DNA of 64,000 bases, taken from contig NZ_CAKMMW010000004.1 of assembly GCF_927798215.1 (NCBI RefSeq), positions 372,001-436,000 on the forward strand, in the 5' to 3' direction. Positions 31,685 through 40,485 of the stretch are shown here, piece after piece (positions within the stretch are counted from its first letter, which is position 1; each line of letters opens with the position of its first letter). A program made the position numbers and the translations under genes. The DNA comes from Paenibacillus_E allorhizoplanae (GTDB taxonomy: Bacteria; Bacillota; Bacilli; Paenibacillales; NBRC-103111). The notes beneath the pieces were generated by a model. It saw only the letters and a list, made by a program, of their open reading frames with translations. It was not told the DNA's origin and ran no database searches.

Positions 31685-31721
31685 ATGGTGACAAGAAATA
31701 TACACATAAAACAAGTGCATT

Positions 31722-31764
31722 TGTGAAAAAAATCACATACACACGCAAAGGTAAGATATATAAT
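31722..31764 (+). promoter_or_regulatory. Fnr site and consensus -10 for the 67-residue protein
   Basis: TGTGA-AAAAAA-TCACA at 31722-31737 is perfect. TATAAT at 31759-31764 lies 32 nt away centre to centre. The predicted transcript start is near 31771. Confidence 0.9.
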
Positions 31765-31796
31765 GAAATCATACTAAGAGAGAAGGAGTGGTTTCT

Positions 31797-32000
31797 ATGA
31801 CACTACTGTACACTAAGCATTTAGAAGGTTTGCGAGATGATTACTGCTGCGAGTATGGAAAATTATTTGCTGAACGAGTTGGCGGGCTGCAAGATCAGGA
31901 TGAACAAATTACACAACAGCAATTCGAACCACAAACTGACAAAATGGCTGCGATGAAATATCTGCATCAAGCTGGCCTTCAGGAGGAGTACCTTCTATGA
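31797..32000 (+). CDS. Fnr-driven small protein, 67 residues, unknown
   Basis: I do not recognise the family. The protein is soluble and acidic, with an N-terminal MTLLYTKHLEGLRDDYCCEYG containing a Cys-Cys pair, a glutamine-rich middle and the C-terminal helix MAAMKYLHQAGLQEEYLL. AAGGAG precedes ATG at 31797. It is monocistronic between one of the strongest Fnr promoters of the window and a strong terminator. This arrangement suggests an abundant anaerobic small protein or a translated regulatory RNA. A 10-codon ORF (MIHPAKEYNQ) with its own GGAGGAG overlaps the stop by ATGA. Confidence 0.8.
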   Translation: MTLLYTKHLEGLRDDYCCEYGKLFAERVGGLQDQDEQITQQQFEPQTDKMAAMKYLHQAGLQEEYLL

Positions 32001-32022
32001 TTCACCCAGCAAAAGAATATAA

Positions 32023-32061
32023 CCAGTAGTGCTGGAATCTCTCCGGCGCTACTGGTTTTTA
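32023..32061 (+). terminator. Terminator of the 67-residue protein gene
   Basis: CCAGTAG-TGCTGG pairs with CCGGCG-CTACTGG (32023-32035 with 32043-32055, mismatches only as wobbles), followed by TTTTT. Confidence 0.85.
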
Positions 32062-32084
32062 TATAAAATGAAATCAAGCAAGAT

Positions 32085-32120
32085 AAAAAAAAACCACCCA
32101 AGCAAGTCGATGCCAAAGTG
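32085..32120 (-). terminator. Terminator of adhE-pflB-pflA
   Basis: On the minus strand CCACTTTGGC pairs with GCTTGGGTGG (with wobble pairs), followed by nine T. A direct repeat of GGTATACCTAGTTTCA (32120-32135 and 32137-32152) lies between it and the pflA stop. Confidence 0.7.
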
Positions 32121-32154
32121 GTATACCTAGTTTCAAGGTATACCTAGTTTCATA

Positions 32155-32886
32155 TTAATCCCCATTCGCAAGAATACCCATATCAATCATATATCTCGCT
32201 CGAATTACCTCCTGATTGGTTGGCGTAGGACATTGTTCGAGCGGGTATACCTTCCCCATTTGCTGCCATTTATAGACGCCCATTCGGTGATAGGGCAGCA
32301 GCTCCAATTTACTAACATTACGCAATGAACCGATGAACTTGCCGAGCTCAATTAGATCCATGTAGTCATCTGTCCATCCTGGTACTAGCACATGACGAAT
32401 CCAGACAGGTTTATCGATTTCACTCAGGTGTTCAGCAAAGCGCTTAATACGATCATTAGGCTGTGCCGTAAGTGCAACGTGTTTAGCAGAATTAATCTGT
32501 TTCAGATCGAGCAGTACTAAATCGGTCACATTCAAAAGCTCCTGCGCATGACTCGGCTCACAAAAGCCGTTCGTATCCAACACGGTATGCAGCCCCCAGC
32601 GCCTTTTGCACTCAGCAAACAAACGGGCTAGGAAAGGAGCCTGCAAAGTCGGCTCCCCGCCCGTTACTGTAATCCCCCCGCCTGAGCGCTGATAATACGC
32701 CAGGTAAGGTTTAATCTCATCCAGAATCTCCTCAACGTCCATTTGTCTGCCCGTATTCATCTCCCATGAATCTGGATTATGGCAATACTTACACTGCAGC
32801 GCACAACCCTGCATGAAAAGAACAAAGCGGATGCCCGGACCATCAACGGTGCCAAAGGTATCGAAGGAATGTATGCGTCCTTTCAT
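32155..32886 (-). CDS. pflA: Pyruvate formate-lyase activating enzyme
   Basis: The protein has 243 residues. The radical-SAM motif CALQCKYCHNPDSWE near residue 30 and the downstream GGGITVTGGEPTLQ are PflA signatures. It uses SAM to install the glycyl radical on PflB under anaerobic conditions. ATG at 32886 follows GAGGGG, and the longer frame to 32946 overlaps the pflB end and lacks a good site. It is the last gene of adhE-pflB-pflA. Confidence 0.95.
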   Translation of the reverse strand: MKGRIHSFDTFGTVDGPGIRFVLFMQGCALQCKYCHNPDSWEMNTGRQMDVEEILDEIKPYLAYYQRSGGGITVTGGEPTLQAPFLARLFAECKRRWGLHTVLDTNGFCEPSHAQELLNVTDLVLLDLKQINSAKHVALTAQPNDRIKRFAEHLSEIDKPVWIRHVLVPGWTDDYMDLIELGKFIGSLRNVSKLELLPYHRMGVYKWQQMGKVYPLEQCPTPTNQEVIRARYMIDMGILANGD

Positions 32887-32908
32887 CGGTCTGCACCCCT
32901 CTCTATTG

Positions 32909-35164
32909 TTACATCGTGCCGTGGAAGGTACGATGGATGACATCAAGCTGCTGTTCCCTGGTCAGCTTGATAAAGTTTACCGCGTAGCCGGAGACGCGAA
33001 TCGTTAATTGCGGATATTGCTCCGGATGCTCCATAGCATCCAGAAGCTGTGCACGGTCGAACACATTAATATTCAAATGATGACCTTGGTTCGCCATATA
33101 GCCATCAAGAAGAGCAACAAGATTGGAGATGCGTGTCTTTTCTTCACGACCAAGAGCCTTCGGTACGATGGAGAACGTGTTGGATATGCCATCCAGGCAA
33201 TGCTCGTAAGGGAGCTTGGCGACAGAAGCCAATGAGGCCAACGCGCCTTTCCGGTCACGTCCGTGCATCGGATTGGCGCCTGGTGCGAAGGGTTCTCCGG
33301 CTTTGCGCCCATCCGGGGTACTTCCAGTCTTTTTCCCATAAACGACATTAGAGGTAATAGTCAGTACCGACATGGTTGGCACTGCGCCGCGATACGTTTT
33401 ATGCTTTCTGATCTTGTTCATAAACGTTTCCGTCAATTGAACGGCAATCTCATCGACTCGCTCATCATTATTGCCATACTGCGGGTACTCGCCTTCAATT
33501 TCAAAATCGACTGCAATCCCATTTTCATTGCGGATCGGGCGCACCTTCGCATACTTAATCGCGCTGAGCGAATCTGCTACTACGGATAAACCTGCAATCC
33601 CAGTGGCCATAGTGCGTACAATTTCACGGTCGTGCAGTGACATTTCCAGCCGTTCATAGCTGTATTTATCATGCATATAGTGAATGACGTTAAGTGTATT
33701 TACATACAGCTTTGCCAGCCACTCCATCACAGTATCGAAATTCTCAGCAACTTCATCATAATCCAGAACCTCGGAAGTCAAGGGAGTTAACCGTGGCCCT
33801 ACCTGTATCCCCAGCTTCTCATCCACTCCACCGTTAATTGCATAGAGCAGAGCTTTGGCTAAATTGGCGCGGGCGCCAAAGAATTGCATCTGTTTGCCAA
33901 CCCGCATCGCTGACACACAGCACGCAATGCCGTAATCATCCCCATAATAGGGCCGCATCAGGTCATCATTCTCATACTGAATCGAACTAGTTTCAACCGA
34001 TACCTTGGCACAATAAGCCTTAAAGCCCTCCGGCAGCTGAGTTGACCACAGAACAGTCAGGTTAGGTTCAGGGGCAGGGCCCAAGTTATATAAAGTATGC
34101 AGGAAACGGAAAGAATTTTTCGTGACACGTGTTCTGCCGTCCAGTCCCATGCCGCCAATCGATTCTGTCACCCAAGTTGGATCACCGCTGAAGAGTTCAT
34201 TGTAGTCGGGTGTACGTAAAAACTTGACGATACGAAGCTTCATTACAAAATGGTCAACAAGCTCTTGCGCTTCTACTTCGGTCAACGTCCCCTCCCGTAA
34301 ATCCCGTTCGATATAAATATCAAGAAAGCTCGATACGCGTCCAAGGCTCATCGCCGCGCCATTCTGCTCCTTAATGGCTGCTAAATAAGCGAAGTACAAC
34401 CATTGTACGGCTTCACTTGCATTCATCGCTGGTTTGGCTATATCATAGCCGTAGGTTTTGGCCATCTGCTTCAATTCACCGAGACTGCGGATTTGTTCGG
34501 AAAGCTCTTCACGCAGCCGGATGACATCTTCTGTGATCGCGTCCACTTCCAGCTGCAGAAGATCTTTCTTCTTCTCTTCGATCAGACGGTCTACACCATA
34601 TAAAGCAACGCGCCTGTAATCGCCAATAATACGACCTCGCCCGTAAGCATCTGGCAGACCCGTAATGATTGCAGCTTTACGTGCTGTTTTCATCTCGGAG
34701 GTATACGCATCGAACACACCTTGGTTATGCGTTTTGCGAATAGATGTAAACACTTGTATAATTTCTTCAGGCAGCTTGAAACCATATGCCTCACAGGCAT
34801 CGATGACCATACGAATACCGCCGAAAGGTTGTACGGAACGCTTCAGTGGAGCGTCGGTTTGCAAGCCGACAATCTTCTCCTTGTTCTTTGCGATATAACC
34901 TGGGGCGTGCGAGGTAATCGTGGACACCGTCTGGACATCGATATCCAATACACCGCCATTCTCTCTCTCCTTACGGGTTAGCATACTGACCTGAAGCCAT
35001 AGTTCATCTGTGGCTTCTGTAGGGCCTGCCAAAAAGGAATGATCTCCTGTATAGACTGTTATGTTCGTATCGATGAAATCTTTCACATTGATATTCGTTT
35101 CCCATTTCCCTTTTACAAATCCATTCCAATAACTGGCCTTTAATTCTTCTTCACGTATCGCCAT
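32909..35164 (-). CDS. pflB: Formate C-acetyltransferase (pyruvate formate-lyase)
   Basis: The protein has 751 residues, full length. The catalytic Cys-Cys pair is in DDYGIACCVSAMRVG, and the glycyl-radical site is VRVSGYAVNF near residue 728. It splits pyruvate plus CoA into formate and acetyl-CoA in the cytoplasm without oxygen. The ribosome binding site AAGGAGG is strong. It lies 27 bp after adhE and is followed by its activase gene. Acetyl-CoA can go to AdhE (ethanol) or PduL-AckA (acetate), and formate to the FNT channel. Confidence 0.97.
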   Translation of the reverse strand: MAIREEELKASYWNGFVKGKWETNINVKDFIDTNITVYTGDHSFLAGPTEATDELWLQVSMLTRKERENGGVLDIDVQTVSTITSHAPGYIAKNKEKIVGLQTDAPLKRSVQPFGGIRMVIDACEAYGFKLPEEIIQVFTSIRKTHNQGVFDAYTSEMKTARKAAIITGLPDAYGRGRIIGDYRRVALYGVDRLIEEKKKDLLQLEVDAITEDVIRLREELSEQIRSLGELKQMAKTYGYDIAKPAMNASEAVQWLYFAYLAAIKEQNGAAMSLGRVSSFLDIYIERDLREGTLTEVEAQELVDHFVMKLRIVKFLRTPDYNELFSGDPTWVTESIGGMGLDGRTRVTKNSFRFLHTLYNLGPAPEPNLTVLWSTQLPEGFKAYCAKVSVETSSIQYENDDLMRPYYGDDYGIACCVSAMRVGKQMQFFGARANLAKALLYAINGGVDEKLGIQVGPRLTPLTSEVLDYDEVAENFDTVMEWLAKLYVNTLNVIHYMHDKYSYERLEMSLHDREIVRTMATGIAGLSVVADSLSAIKYAKVRPIRNENGIAVDFEIEGEYPQYGNNDERVDEIAVQLTETFMNKIRKHKTYRGAVPTMSVLTITSNVVYGKKTGSTPDGRKAGEPFAPGANPMHGRDRKGALASLASVAKLPYEHCLDGISNTFSIVPKALGREEKTRISNLVALLDGYMANQGHHLNINVFDRAQLLDAMEHPEQYPQLTIRVSGYAVNFIKLTREQQLDVIHRTFHGTM

Positions 35165-35191
35165 GATAGTACCTCCTTAGAGCTCGCACGA

Positions 35192-37798
35192 TTAAAATTT
35201 TCCGTAAAAAGCATTCCGATACACATCAGCCAACTCCGTCACTAACGGCATCCGAGGATTCGCTGTTGTACACTGATCTTCAAACGCTCGATCCGCCAAA
35301 TAATCTACACGCGTCTCGAATTGTTCCGCATTGAACCCAATATCCTGAAACTTCTCAGGAATACCGAGAATTTTGTTCAGCTTACGGATCGCATCGATAA
35401 GACTGTTTACGCCTTCTTCCGTTGTCTTGGCTTGAAGCCCGAGCATACGCGCAATTTCAGCATAACGTTGATCGGCAATGAAATGATCGTATTTCGGGAA
35501 TGAAGTGAATTTCGTTGGCTTTTGGGCATTATAGCGAATCACATGCGGCATTAAAATCGCATTTGTGCGTCCATGTGCTGTGTGGTATTCGCCGCCCCAT
35601 TTATGCGCCAAGCTGTGATTAATGCCAAGGAAAGCATTCGCAAAGGCCATACCGGCGATCGTTGAGGCATTATGCATCTTCTCTCGCGCAACTGGATCCC
35701 CAGTGGTAAACGATTTCTCTAAATTTTGGAATACCAATTGGATTGCTTTTATCGCTAAACCATCGGAATAGTCATTAGCCATAACAGACACATACGCTTC
35801 AATAGCATGAGTCAGGACATCCATACCAGTATCGGCAACCGCTGTCTTCGGCAAGCTGTACACATAATCAGGATCAATGATGGCAACATCAGGTGTAAGC
35901 TCATAATCGGCTAGCGGGTACTTGGTATTGCCCTTCTCCTTGTCTGTAATTACGGCGAAAGAAGTTACTTCCGAACCTGTACCCGATGTCGTAGGAATCG
36001 CGACAAATTTCGCTTTGCGTCCCAGACGCGGATATTTGTAAACCCGTTTACGGATATCCATAAATTTTTGTTTTAAGGCATCAAAGTTAGTGTCCGGATA
36101 TTCATAGAACAACCACATTGCTTTGGCTGCATCCATCGGTGACCCGCCGCCTAACGCAATAATGCAATCCGGCCCAAAGCTTGCCATCTGTGCTCGGCCG
36201 CGTTCCACTGTTTCAACGGACGGGTCAGGTTCTACATCGGAGAACACTTCGATATATACAGGCAGTTGTCGCTTGCGGAGGTAATATTCCACACGCTCAA
36301 CATAGCCGAGCTTCACCATCATGGGATCTGTGACAATCATCACCCGAGTAATGTCAGGCATTTTCTCTAAATACTGTGTAGCTCCTTTTTCGAAATAAAT
36401 CTTTGGCGGTATTTTGAACCACTGCATATTGACGGTGCGATACGCAACGCGCTTCACATTGATCAAATTCACAGCGCTCACGTTAGAGGTTGTGGAGTTA
36501 TGACCATAGGAGCCACAGCCTAGTGTCAAGGAAGGCAAGTTTGTGTTATAGATATCCCCGATCGCTCCATGAGTGGAAGGCGAATTGACAATGACACGTC
36601 CCGTTTGAAGCTTACCTGCGAACGCCTGGATAACCTCTTCATTCTGAGAATGAATGACGGAAGAATGTCCCATGCCGCCAAATTTGACTACTTCCACAGC
36701 CCGATCGATCCCTTGTTCTGCATTCTTTACTTTGTAACAAGCCAGCACAGGGCTCAGCTTTTCAGCCGATAATGGAAATGCCTCGCCGACGCCAGTTAGC
36801 TCTGCGACCAGTATTTTCGTTCCCGCAGGTACCTTAATGCCAGCCATCTCGGCGATTTTCATAGCAGACTGCCCAACAATAACTGCGTTAACCGCACATT
36901 TCTCAGCGTTAATCACCAATTTGGAAACTGCTTCTGTTTCTTCTTTATTTAAGAAGTAACTGCCCTGATCTGCCATCAGCTTTCTAGTCTCCGCGTATAC
37001 CGATTCTTCAATAATGACCGCTTGCTCAGAGGCGCAAATCATACCGTTATCAAACGTCTTTGAAAGAATCAAATCATTAACTGCCTGCTGCAAATTAGCC
37101 GTTTTCTCAATGAAGCAAGGGACATTGCCAGGACCAACACCCAAGGCTGGCTTGCCAGTGCTGTAGGCTGCCTTCACCATCGAAGACCCTCCAGTAGCCA
37201 GAACGAGCGCCACATCCGGATGATTCATCAGCAGTTGGGTAGCTTCCACAGATGGGTGCTTCACCCATTGAATGCAATGCTCTGGTGCGCCCGCCTTAAC
37301 CGCTGCATCCAGTAGAGTCGCTGCTGCAGCGGCACTTGATTGCTGTGCAGATGGATGGAAGGCGAAAATGATCGGATTACGCGTTTTAGTCGCAATGAGT
37401 GACTTGAACATCGTCGTCGAAGTAGGATTGGTGACAGGCGTAACACCAGCGATAATGCCCACGGGCTCAGCCACCATACGGTAGTTCTCATACGAATTTT
37501 CCTCAATCACACCGACAGTCTTGTTATTTTTAATGCTATGGTAAATATACTCAGTAGCAAATAGATTCTTGGTGATTTTATCTTCGTACACACCACGGCC
37601 TGTTTCCTCCACAGCAAGCTTGGCGAGAACCATATGCCTATCGATGCCGGCTAATGCCATTTGCTGTATAATTTGGTCAACCTGCATTTGATCCAGCTTA
37701 AGAAATTGCTGCTGCGCTTCCTTCGCTCTGGCTACCAGCTGGCCCACTTCGTCTTGAGCAGAAATCTGTTCAATCATCTTCGCTTCTTTTGTTGCCAT
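35192..37798 (-). CDS. adhE: Bifunctional acetaldehyde-CoA/alcohol dehydrogenase
   Basis: The protein has 868 residues. The N-terminal half is a CoA-acylating aldehyde dehydrogenase (catalytic Cys near residue 250 in FDNGMICASEQAVI). The C-terminal half is an iron-dependent alcohol dehydrogenase (GGGSPMDAAKAMW, then metal-ligand region GINHSLAHKWGGEYHTAHGRTNA, in parts). It reduces acetyl-CoA to ethanol and regenerates two NAD+. It forms spirosome filaments in other bacteria. Three Fnr sites lie in the 200 bp upstream. It is the first gene of adhE-pflB-pflA. Confidence 0.97.
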   Translation of the reverse strand: MATKEAKMIEQISAQDEVGQLVARAKEAQQQFLKLDQMQVDQIIQQMALAGIDRHMVLAKLAVEETGRGVYEDKITKNLFATEYIYHSIKNNKTVGVIEENSYENYRMVAEPVGIIAGVTPVTNPTSTTMFKSLIATKTRNPIIFAFHPSAQQSSAAAAATLLDAAVKAGAPEHCIQWVKHPSVEATQLLMNHPDVALVLATGGSSMVKAAYSTGKPALGVGPGNVPCFIEKTANLQQAVNDLILSKTFDNGMICASEQAVIIEESVYAETRKLMADQGSYFLNKEETEAVSKLVINAEKCAVNAVIVGQSAMKIAEMAGIKVPAGTKILVAELTGVGEAFPLSAEKLSPVLACYKVKNAEQGIDRAVEVVKFGGMGHSSVIHSQNEEVIQAFAGKLQTGRVIVNSPSTHGAIGDIYNTNLPSLTLGCGSYGHNSTTSNVSAVNLINVKRVAYRTVNMQWFKIPPKIYFEKGATQYLEKMPDITRVMIVTDPMMVKLGYVERVEYYLRKRQLPVYIEVFSDVEPDPSVETVERGRAQMASFGPDCIIALGGGSPMDAAKAMWLFYEYPDTNFDALKQKFMDIRKRVYKYPRLGRKAKFVAIPTTSGTGSEVTSFAVITDKEKGNTKYPLADYELTPDVAIIDPDYVYSLPKTAVADTGMDVLTHAIEAYVSVMANDYSDGLAIKAIQLVFQNLEKSFTTGDPVAREKMHNASTIAGMAFANAFLGINHSLAHKWGGEYHTAHGRTNAILMPHVIRYNAQKPTKFTSFPKYDHFIADQRYAEIARMLGLQAKTTEEGVNSLIDAIRKLNKILGIPEKFQDIGFNAEQFETRVDYLADRAFEDQCTTANPRMPLVTELADVYRNAFYGKF

Positions 37799-37859
37799 GC
37801 ATCATCCACTCCTTTTTTTTAAAATCCATGTGCAGCTAACGACTTGTTGTTCTACCCTT

Positions 37860-37903
37860 AGATTACGCCTTAAGCAGTAACCTTAACTATGATAAAAATC
37901 ACA
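37860..37903 (-). promoter_or_regulatory. adhE Fnr site 1 (proximal)
   Basis: On the minus strand TGTGA-TTTTTA-TCATA (37903-37888) has one mismatch. TAATCT lies 33 nt downstream centre to centre as a weak -10. Confidence 0.6.
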
Positions 37904-37912
37904 AGATGAGCA

Positions 37913-37956
37913 ATTAAAGCGATTTCTTCCTTGAATATTATGTGAATAATTTCACA
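37913..37956 (-). promoter_or_regulatory. adhE Fnr site 2 (middle)
   Basis: TGTGA-ATAATT-TCACA at 37941-37956 is perfect. TTTAAT on the minus strand (37918-37913) lies 33 nt away centre to centre. Confidence 0.8.
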
Positions 37957-37960
37957 TTCT

Positions 37961-38003
37961 TTTCTATTTAATACTCCACTCCATGACTGTGACTTTGATC
38001 ACA
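37961..38003 (-). promoter_or_regulatory. adhE Fnr site 3 (distal)
   Basis: TGTGA-CTTTGA-TCACA at 37988-38003 is perfect. TAGAAA on the minus strand (37966-37961) is a poor -10 at 32 nt. The site may act as an upstream booster rather than its own promoter. Confidence 0.7.
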
Positions 38004-38030
38004 ACACCAAGTAATCATCATGAACATTTG

Positions 38031-38642
38031 TTACTTCCCTAGCTTTTCCAAGCGACGCATAACTTCGTAGTCCTCAAACGTTGAGATATTGGAAACAAAA
38101 TTCAAATCAACGCCGTTCTCAAGAAAGAAACGATCACCTAGATCACTCCAAAATACATGGTTTAGCAAGGTAGAAACTTTGGTTTCCCCTCGGTTTAATA
38201 AAGTCGCGATGTGCGACGCACAAGTTCGATCATAAACTCCATGTAGTGGATGAAGCTCGTCGGCCACCAAGGGAACAACAGCCTCAAATCCATCCAGCTT
38301 TCTTTGCATCAACAATTGAGCAGCTCTACTGGATATAAAAGGCATATCACAACCGACGACCCAGATGGAATCGTGTTTAGCAAGAGAAAATGCGGCATGC
38401 ATACCGCCAAGAGGCCCATGACCTGCGAAAAAATCCGTGATAATACGAATGGAACGATCGACTTTGTTTAGGTAGGGCTTGGGGTCATTGGTTACAACAA
38501 TCAACTCATCGCATATTTCCCGCATACAATCTAGTTGTCTAACAATTAGAGGCTTTCCTCCAAACGGAAGCAATGCCTTCAGTTCTCCATTCATTCGACG
38601 GTTTGCTCCACCAGCCAAAATAACCCCTGAAAGCATACCCAT
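38031..38642 (-). CDS. mobA: Molybdenum cofactor guanylyltransferase
   Basis: The protein has 204 residues. The nucleotidyltransferase motif LAGGANRRMNGELKALLPFGGKP (in parts, residues 9-31) and VVGCDMPFI near residue 100 are typical for MobA. It adds GMP to molybdopterin to give the MGD cofactor used by DMSO-reductase-family enzymes such as the one encoded at 17391. An Fnr site with -10 precedes it, and fnr2 is divergent. Its 3' end runs directly into the adhE promoter region without an evident terminator. Confidence 0.93.
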   Translation of the reverse strand: MGMLSGVILAGGANRRMNGELKALLPFGGKPLIVRQLDCMREICDELIVVTNDPKPYLNKVDRSIRIITDFFAGHGPLGGMHAAFSLAKHDSIWVVGCDMPFISSRAAQLLMQRKLDGFEAVVPLVADELHPLHGVYDRTCASHIATLLNRGETKVSTLLNHVFWSDLGDRFFLENGVDLNFVSNISTFEDYEVMRRLEKLGK

Positions 38643-38674
38643 CACTTCTCCTTTTCAAATTCATGTATAGTTCA

Positions 38675-38717
38675 ACTTTAGACAAAATAACATCCCCTGT
38701 AAGTGAAAAATGTCACA
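38675..38717 (-). promoter_or_regulatory. Fnr site and -10 for mobA
   Basis: On the minus strand TGTGA-CATTTT-TCACT (38717-38702) has one mismatch. TAAAGT (38680-38675) lies 32 nt away centre to centre. Confidence 0.75.
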
Positions 38718-38733
38718 CTCCTGCAATACTCGT

Positions 38734-38777
38734 TGTGACACAAATCACATCAAACGATTTAAAAATAGAGATATACT
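38734..38777 (+). promoter_or_regulatory. Fnr site and -10 for fnr2
   Basis: TGTGA-CACAAA-TCACA at 38734-38749 is perfect. TATACT at 38772-38777 lies 33 nt away centre to centre. Positive autoregulation or activation by fnr1 is implied. Confidence 0.85.
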
Positions 38778-38812
38778 AGTTAAACTGCTTAGGGATTGGA
38801 GTGATAAATCGA

Positions 38813-39535
38813 ATGAACGAAAATGTTTCTTTGCATGAAGAAGAGGGTGTCCAGAATACAGCGTGCCTGTCTGCCGAGAATTTAGCAAGACTAGAGCAAA
38901 TTATGTACGAGTCCAAATTTACAATGGGATCTCATCTCTTCTGGGAGGGAGACCCCGCAGACAAGCTATACTTTATTAAGAGTGGACGAGTTAAACTGAC
39001 GAAATCATCGGATGAAGGAAGACACTTTATTTTGTACATGTATCAGAAAGGCGATCTATTTGGTCAAGTTGACCCTTTTCGTCAATCAACACATGTTTTC
39101 ACTGCAGAGGTAATCGAGAATAGTGTCATCGGGGTTATACTGCAGAAAGATTTAGAGGTATTGATTTGGCAAAATGGCGATCTAGCTGTTGAATTCATGA
39201 AGTGGATGGGACTTCTCCACCGTATGACACAGACCAAGTTTCGCGATTTGATGATGTTTGGTAAACATGGGGCGTTATGTTCTCTTCTTATCAGACTTAC
39301 CAACTCCTACGGTACAGAACAAGGCAACCACATTTTAATTCCTAAGACGCATACCAACACAGAACTCGCTGATATGATTGGGGCTACGCGAGAGAGTGTA
39401 AATCGAATGCTAAGTGAGCTTCGGCAAGCAAATGTCATCCACATTGAAAATAGTCATATCCTTGTAAAAGATCTATCGTATCTTCGAAATATTTGCCATT
39501 GCGAAAGCTGCCCTAAAGACATTTGCAGAATGTAA
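38813..39535 (+). CDS. fnr: Fnr-type oxygen-responsive regulator (paralogue 2)
   Basis: The protein has 240 residues, collinear with the regulator at 13096 over its whole length and largely identical in HRMTQTKFRDLMMFGK, GALCSLLIRLTNSYG, GATRESVNRMLSEL and the tail CHCESCPKDICRM. The C-terminal cysteines fit the 4Fe-4S site of Bacillus Fnr. ATG at 38813 lies 11 nt after GGAG, and GTG at 38801 overlaps the site. The gene has its own Fnr box in activating position. It is convergent with a diguanylate cyclase gene only 9 bp away. Confidence 0.92.
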   Translation: MNENVSLHEEEGVQNTACLSAENLARLEQIMYESKFTMGSHLFWEGDPADKLYFIKSGRVKLTKSSDEGRHFILYMYQKGDLFGQVDPFRQSTHVFTAEVIENSVIGVILQKDLEVLIWQNGDLAVEFMKWMGLLHRMTQTKFRDLMMFGKHGALCSLLIRLTNSYGTEQGNHILIPKTHTNTELADMIGATRESVNRMLSELRQANVIHIENSHILVKDLSYLRNICHCESCPKDICRM

Positions 39536-39544
39536 CCGTTGCAC

Positions 39545-40447
39545 TTATGATCTATGCATCGGATTAGGTGCAGCCTCAATAATGGTTCGGTTTCGACCTT
39601 GATTTTTAGCTTGATATAAAGCAATGTCTGCTCTTTCAAGCAGTATTTTCAGATCATGAGGTTGATCTGCATTATCGGTTATTCCGATGGATACCGTCAC
39701 AGCTTTCCCAGTAGGACTTCGGGTCGAAGCCATTTTTTCACGAAGTCTTTCTGCGACAGTTCTCGCATGGCATGCATCCGTACCCGCCAGCAGCATAATA
39801 AATTCTTCTCCGCCAAATCTGCAGCATACATCTTGTTCACGCGACACATTCTTCATCAGCTGTGCAATAAAGCATAGTACTTCATCACCAACTCCATGTC
39901 CATAAGTGTCATTGACCACTTTAAAATGATCTATATCGATCATCAACACGGCAAAGGTTTCACTAGTTGCATGAATTTCTGCAAATACAGCTTCCAATGT
40001 CCTGCGATTAGCTAACCCCGTGAGGGGGTCTGTCTCAGCTTCTTGCTCCAGATTATCAAATCGTTGACGCATATAATTGATGACCTCAGTAAATCTTTTG
40101 TCTAACATATTCATCTCTTGATTGGGCGTAGAAAAAGTTGGTTTAGTGGTTGTCTCCATTCGTCCCTTTGAAAGCAGCTCCATATAATCGATTAGCGAAT
40201 GAAGGGGCTCTGTTATTTTTTCAATTAACTTTTTAGATAAAAATAAGTGCAGTATGATCAGTGCGAGAGAATAAGTACTCATCCAGTACAATGTGAAATG
40301 TACCGCTCCAATCTTATCCTCTATATGAACGATGGCTTGATAGGCAATAAGAAAGCATCCAATAGAAAGAATTGTAACCGTAAATACGTTCAGGATTTGA
40401 ATTAATATGTAGAGTGAAAATGCCCGCTTCCTAGATTTCCGTTTCAT
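39545..40447 (-). CDS. Membrane-bound diguanylate cyclase (GGDEF)
   Basis: The protein has 300 residues. Two N-terminal membrane helices (about 15-40 and 50-70) lead to a HAMP-like linker and a GGDEF domain from about residue 135 (DPLTGLANRRTLEAVF, active-site RFGGEEFIML). The GGEEF variant is normally active and makes cyclic di-GMP from GTP. No inhibitory RxxD motif stands directly before the active site. No input domain is visible beyond the membrane segments. It is convergent with fnr2, with no obvious terminator in the 9-bp gap, so antisense read-through is possible. Confidence 0.9.
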   Translation of the reverse strand: MKRKSRKRAFSLYILIQILNVFTVTILSIGCFLIAYQAIVHIEDKIGAVHFTLYWMSTYSLALIILHLFLSKKLIEKITEPLHSLIDYMELLSKGRMETTTKPTFSTPNQEMNMLDKRFTEVINYMRQRFDNLEQEAETDPLTGLANRRTLEAVFAEIHATSETFAVLMIDIDHFKVVNDTYGHGVGDEVLCFIAQLMKNVSREQDVCCRFGGEEFIMLLAGTDACHARTVAERLREKMASTRSPTGKAVTVSIGITDNADQPHDLKILLERADIALYQAKNQGRNRTIIEAAPNPMHRS

Positions 40448-40485
40448 CCAGCGCATCCCCTTTCATATGCTAGACAATGCTAAAC

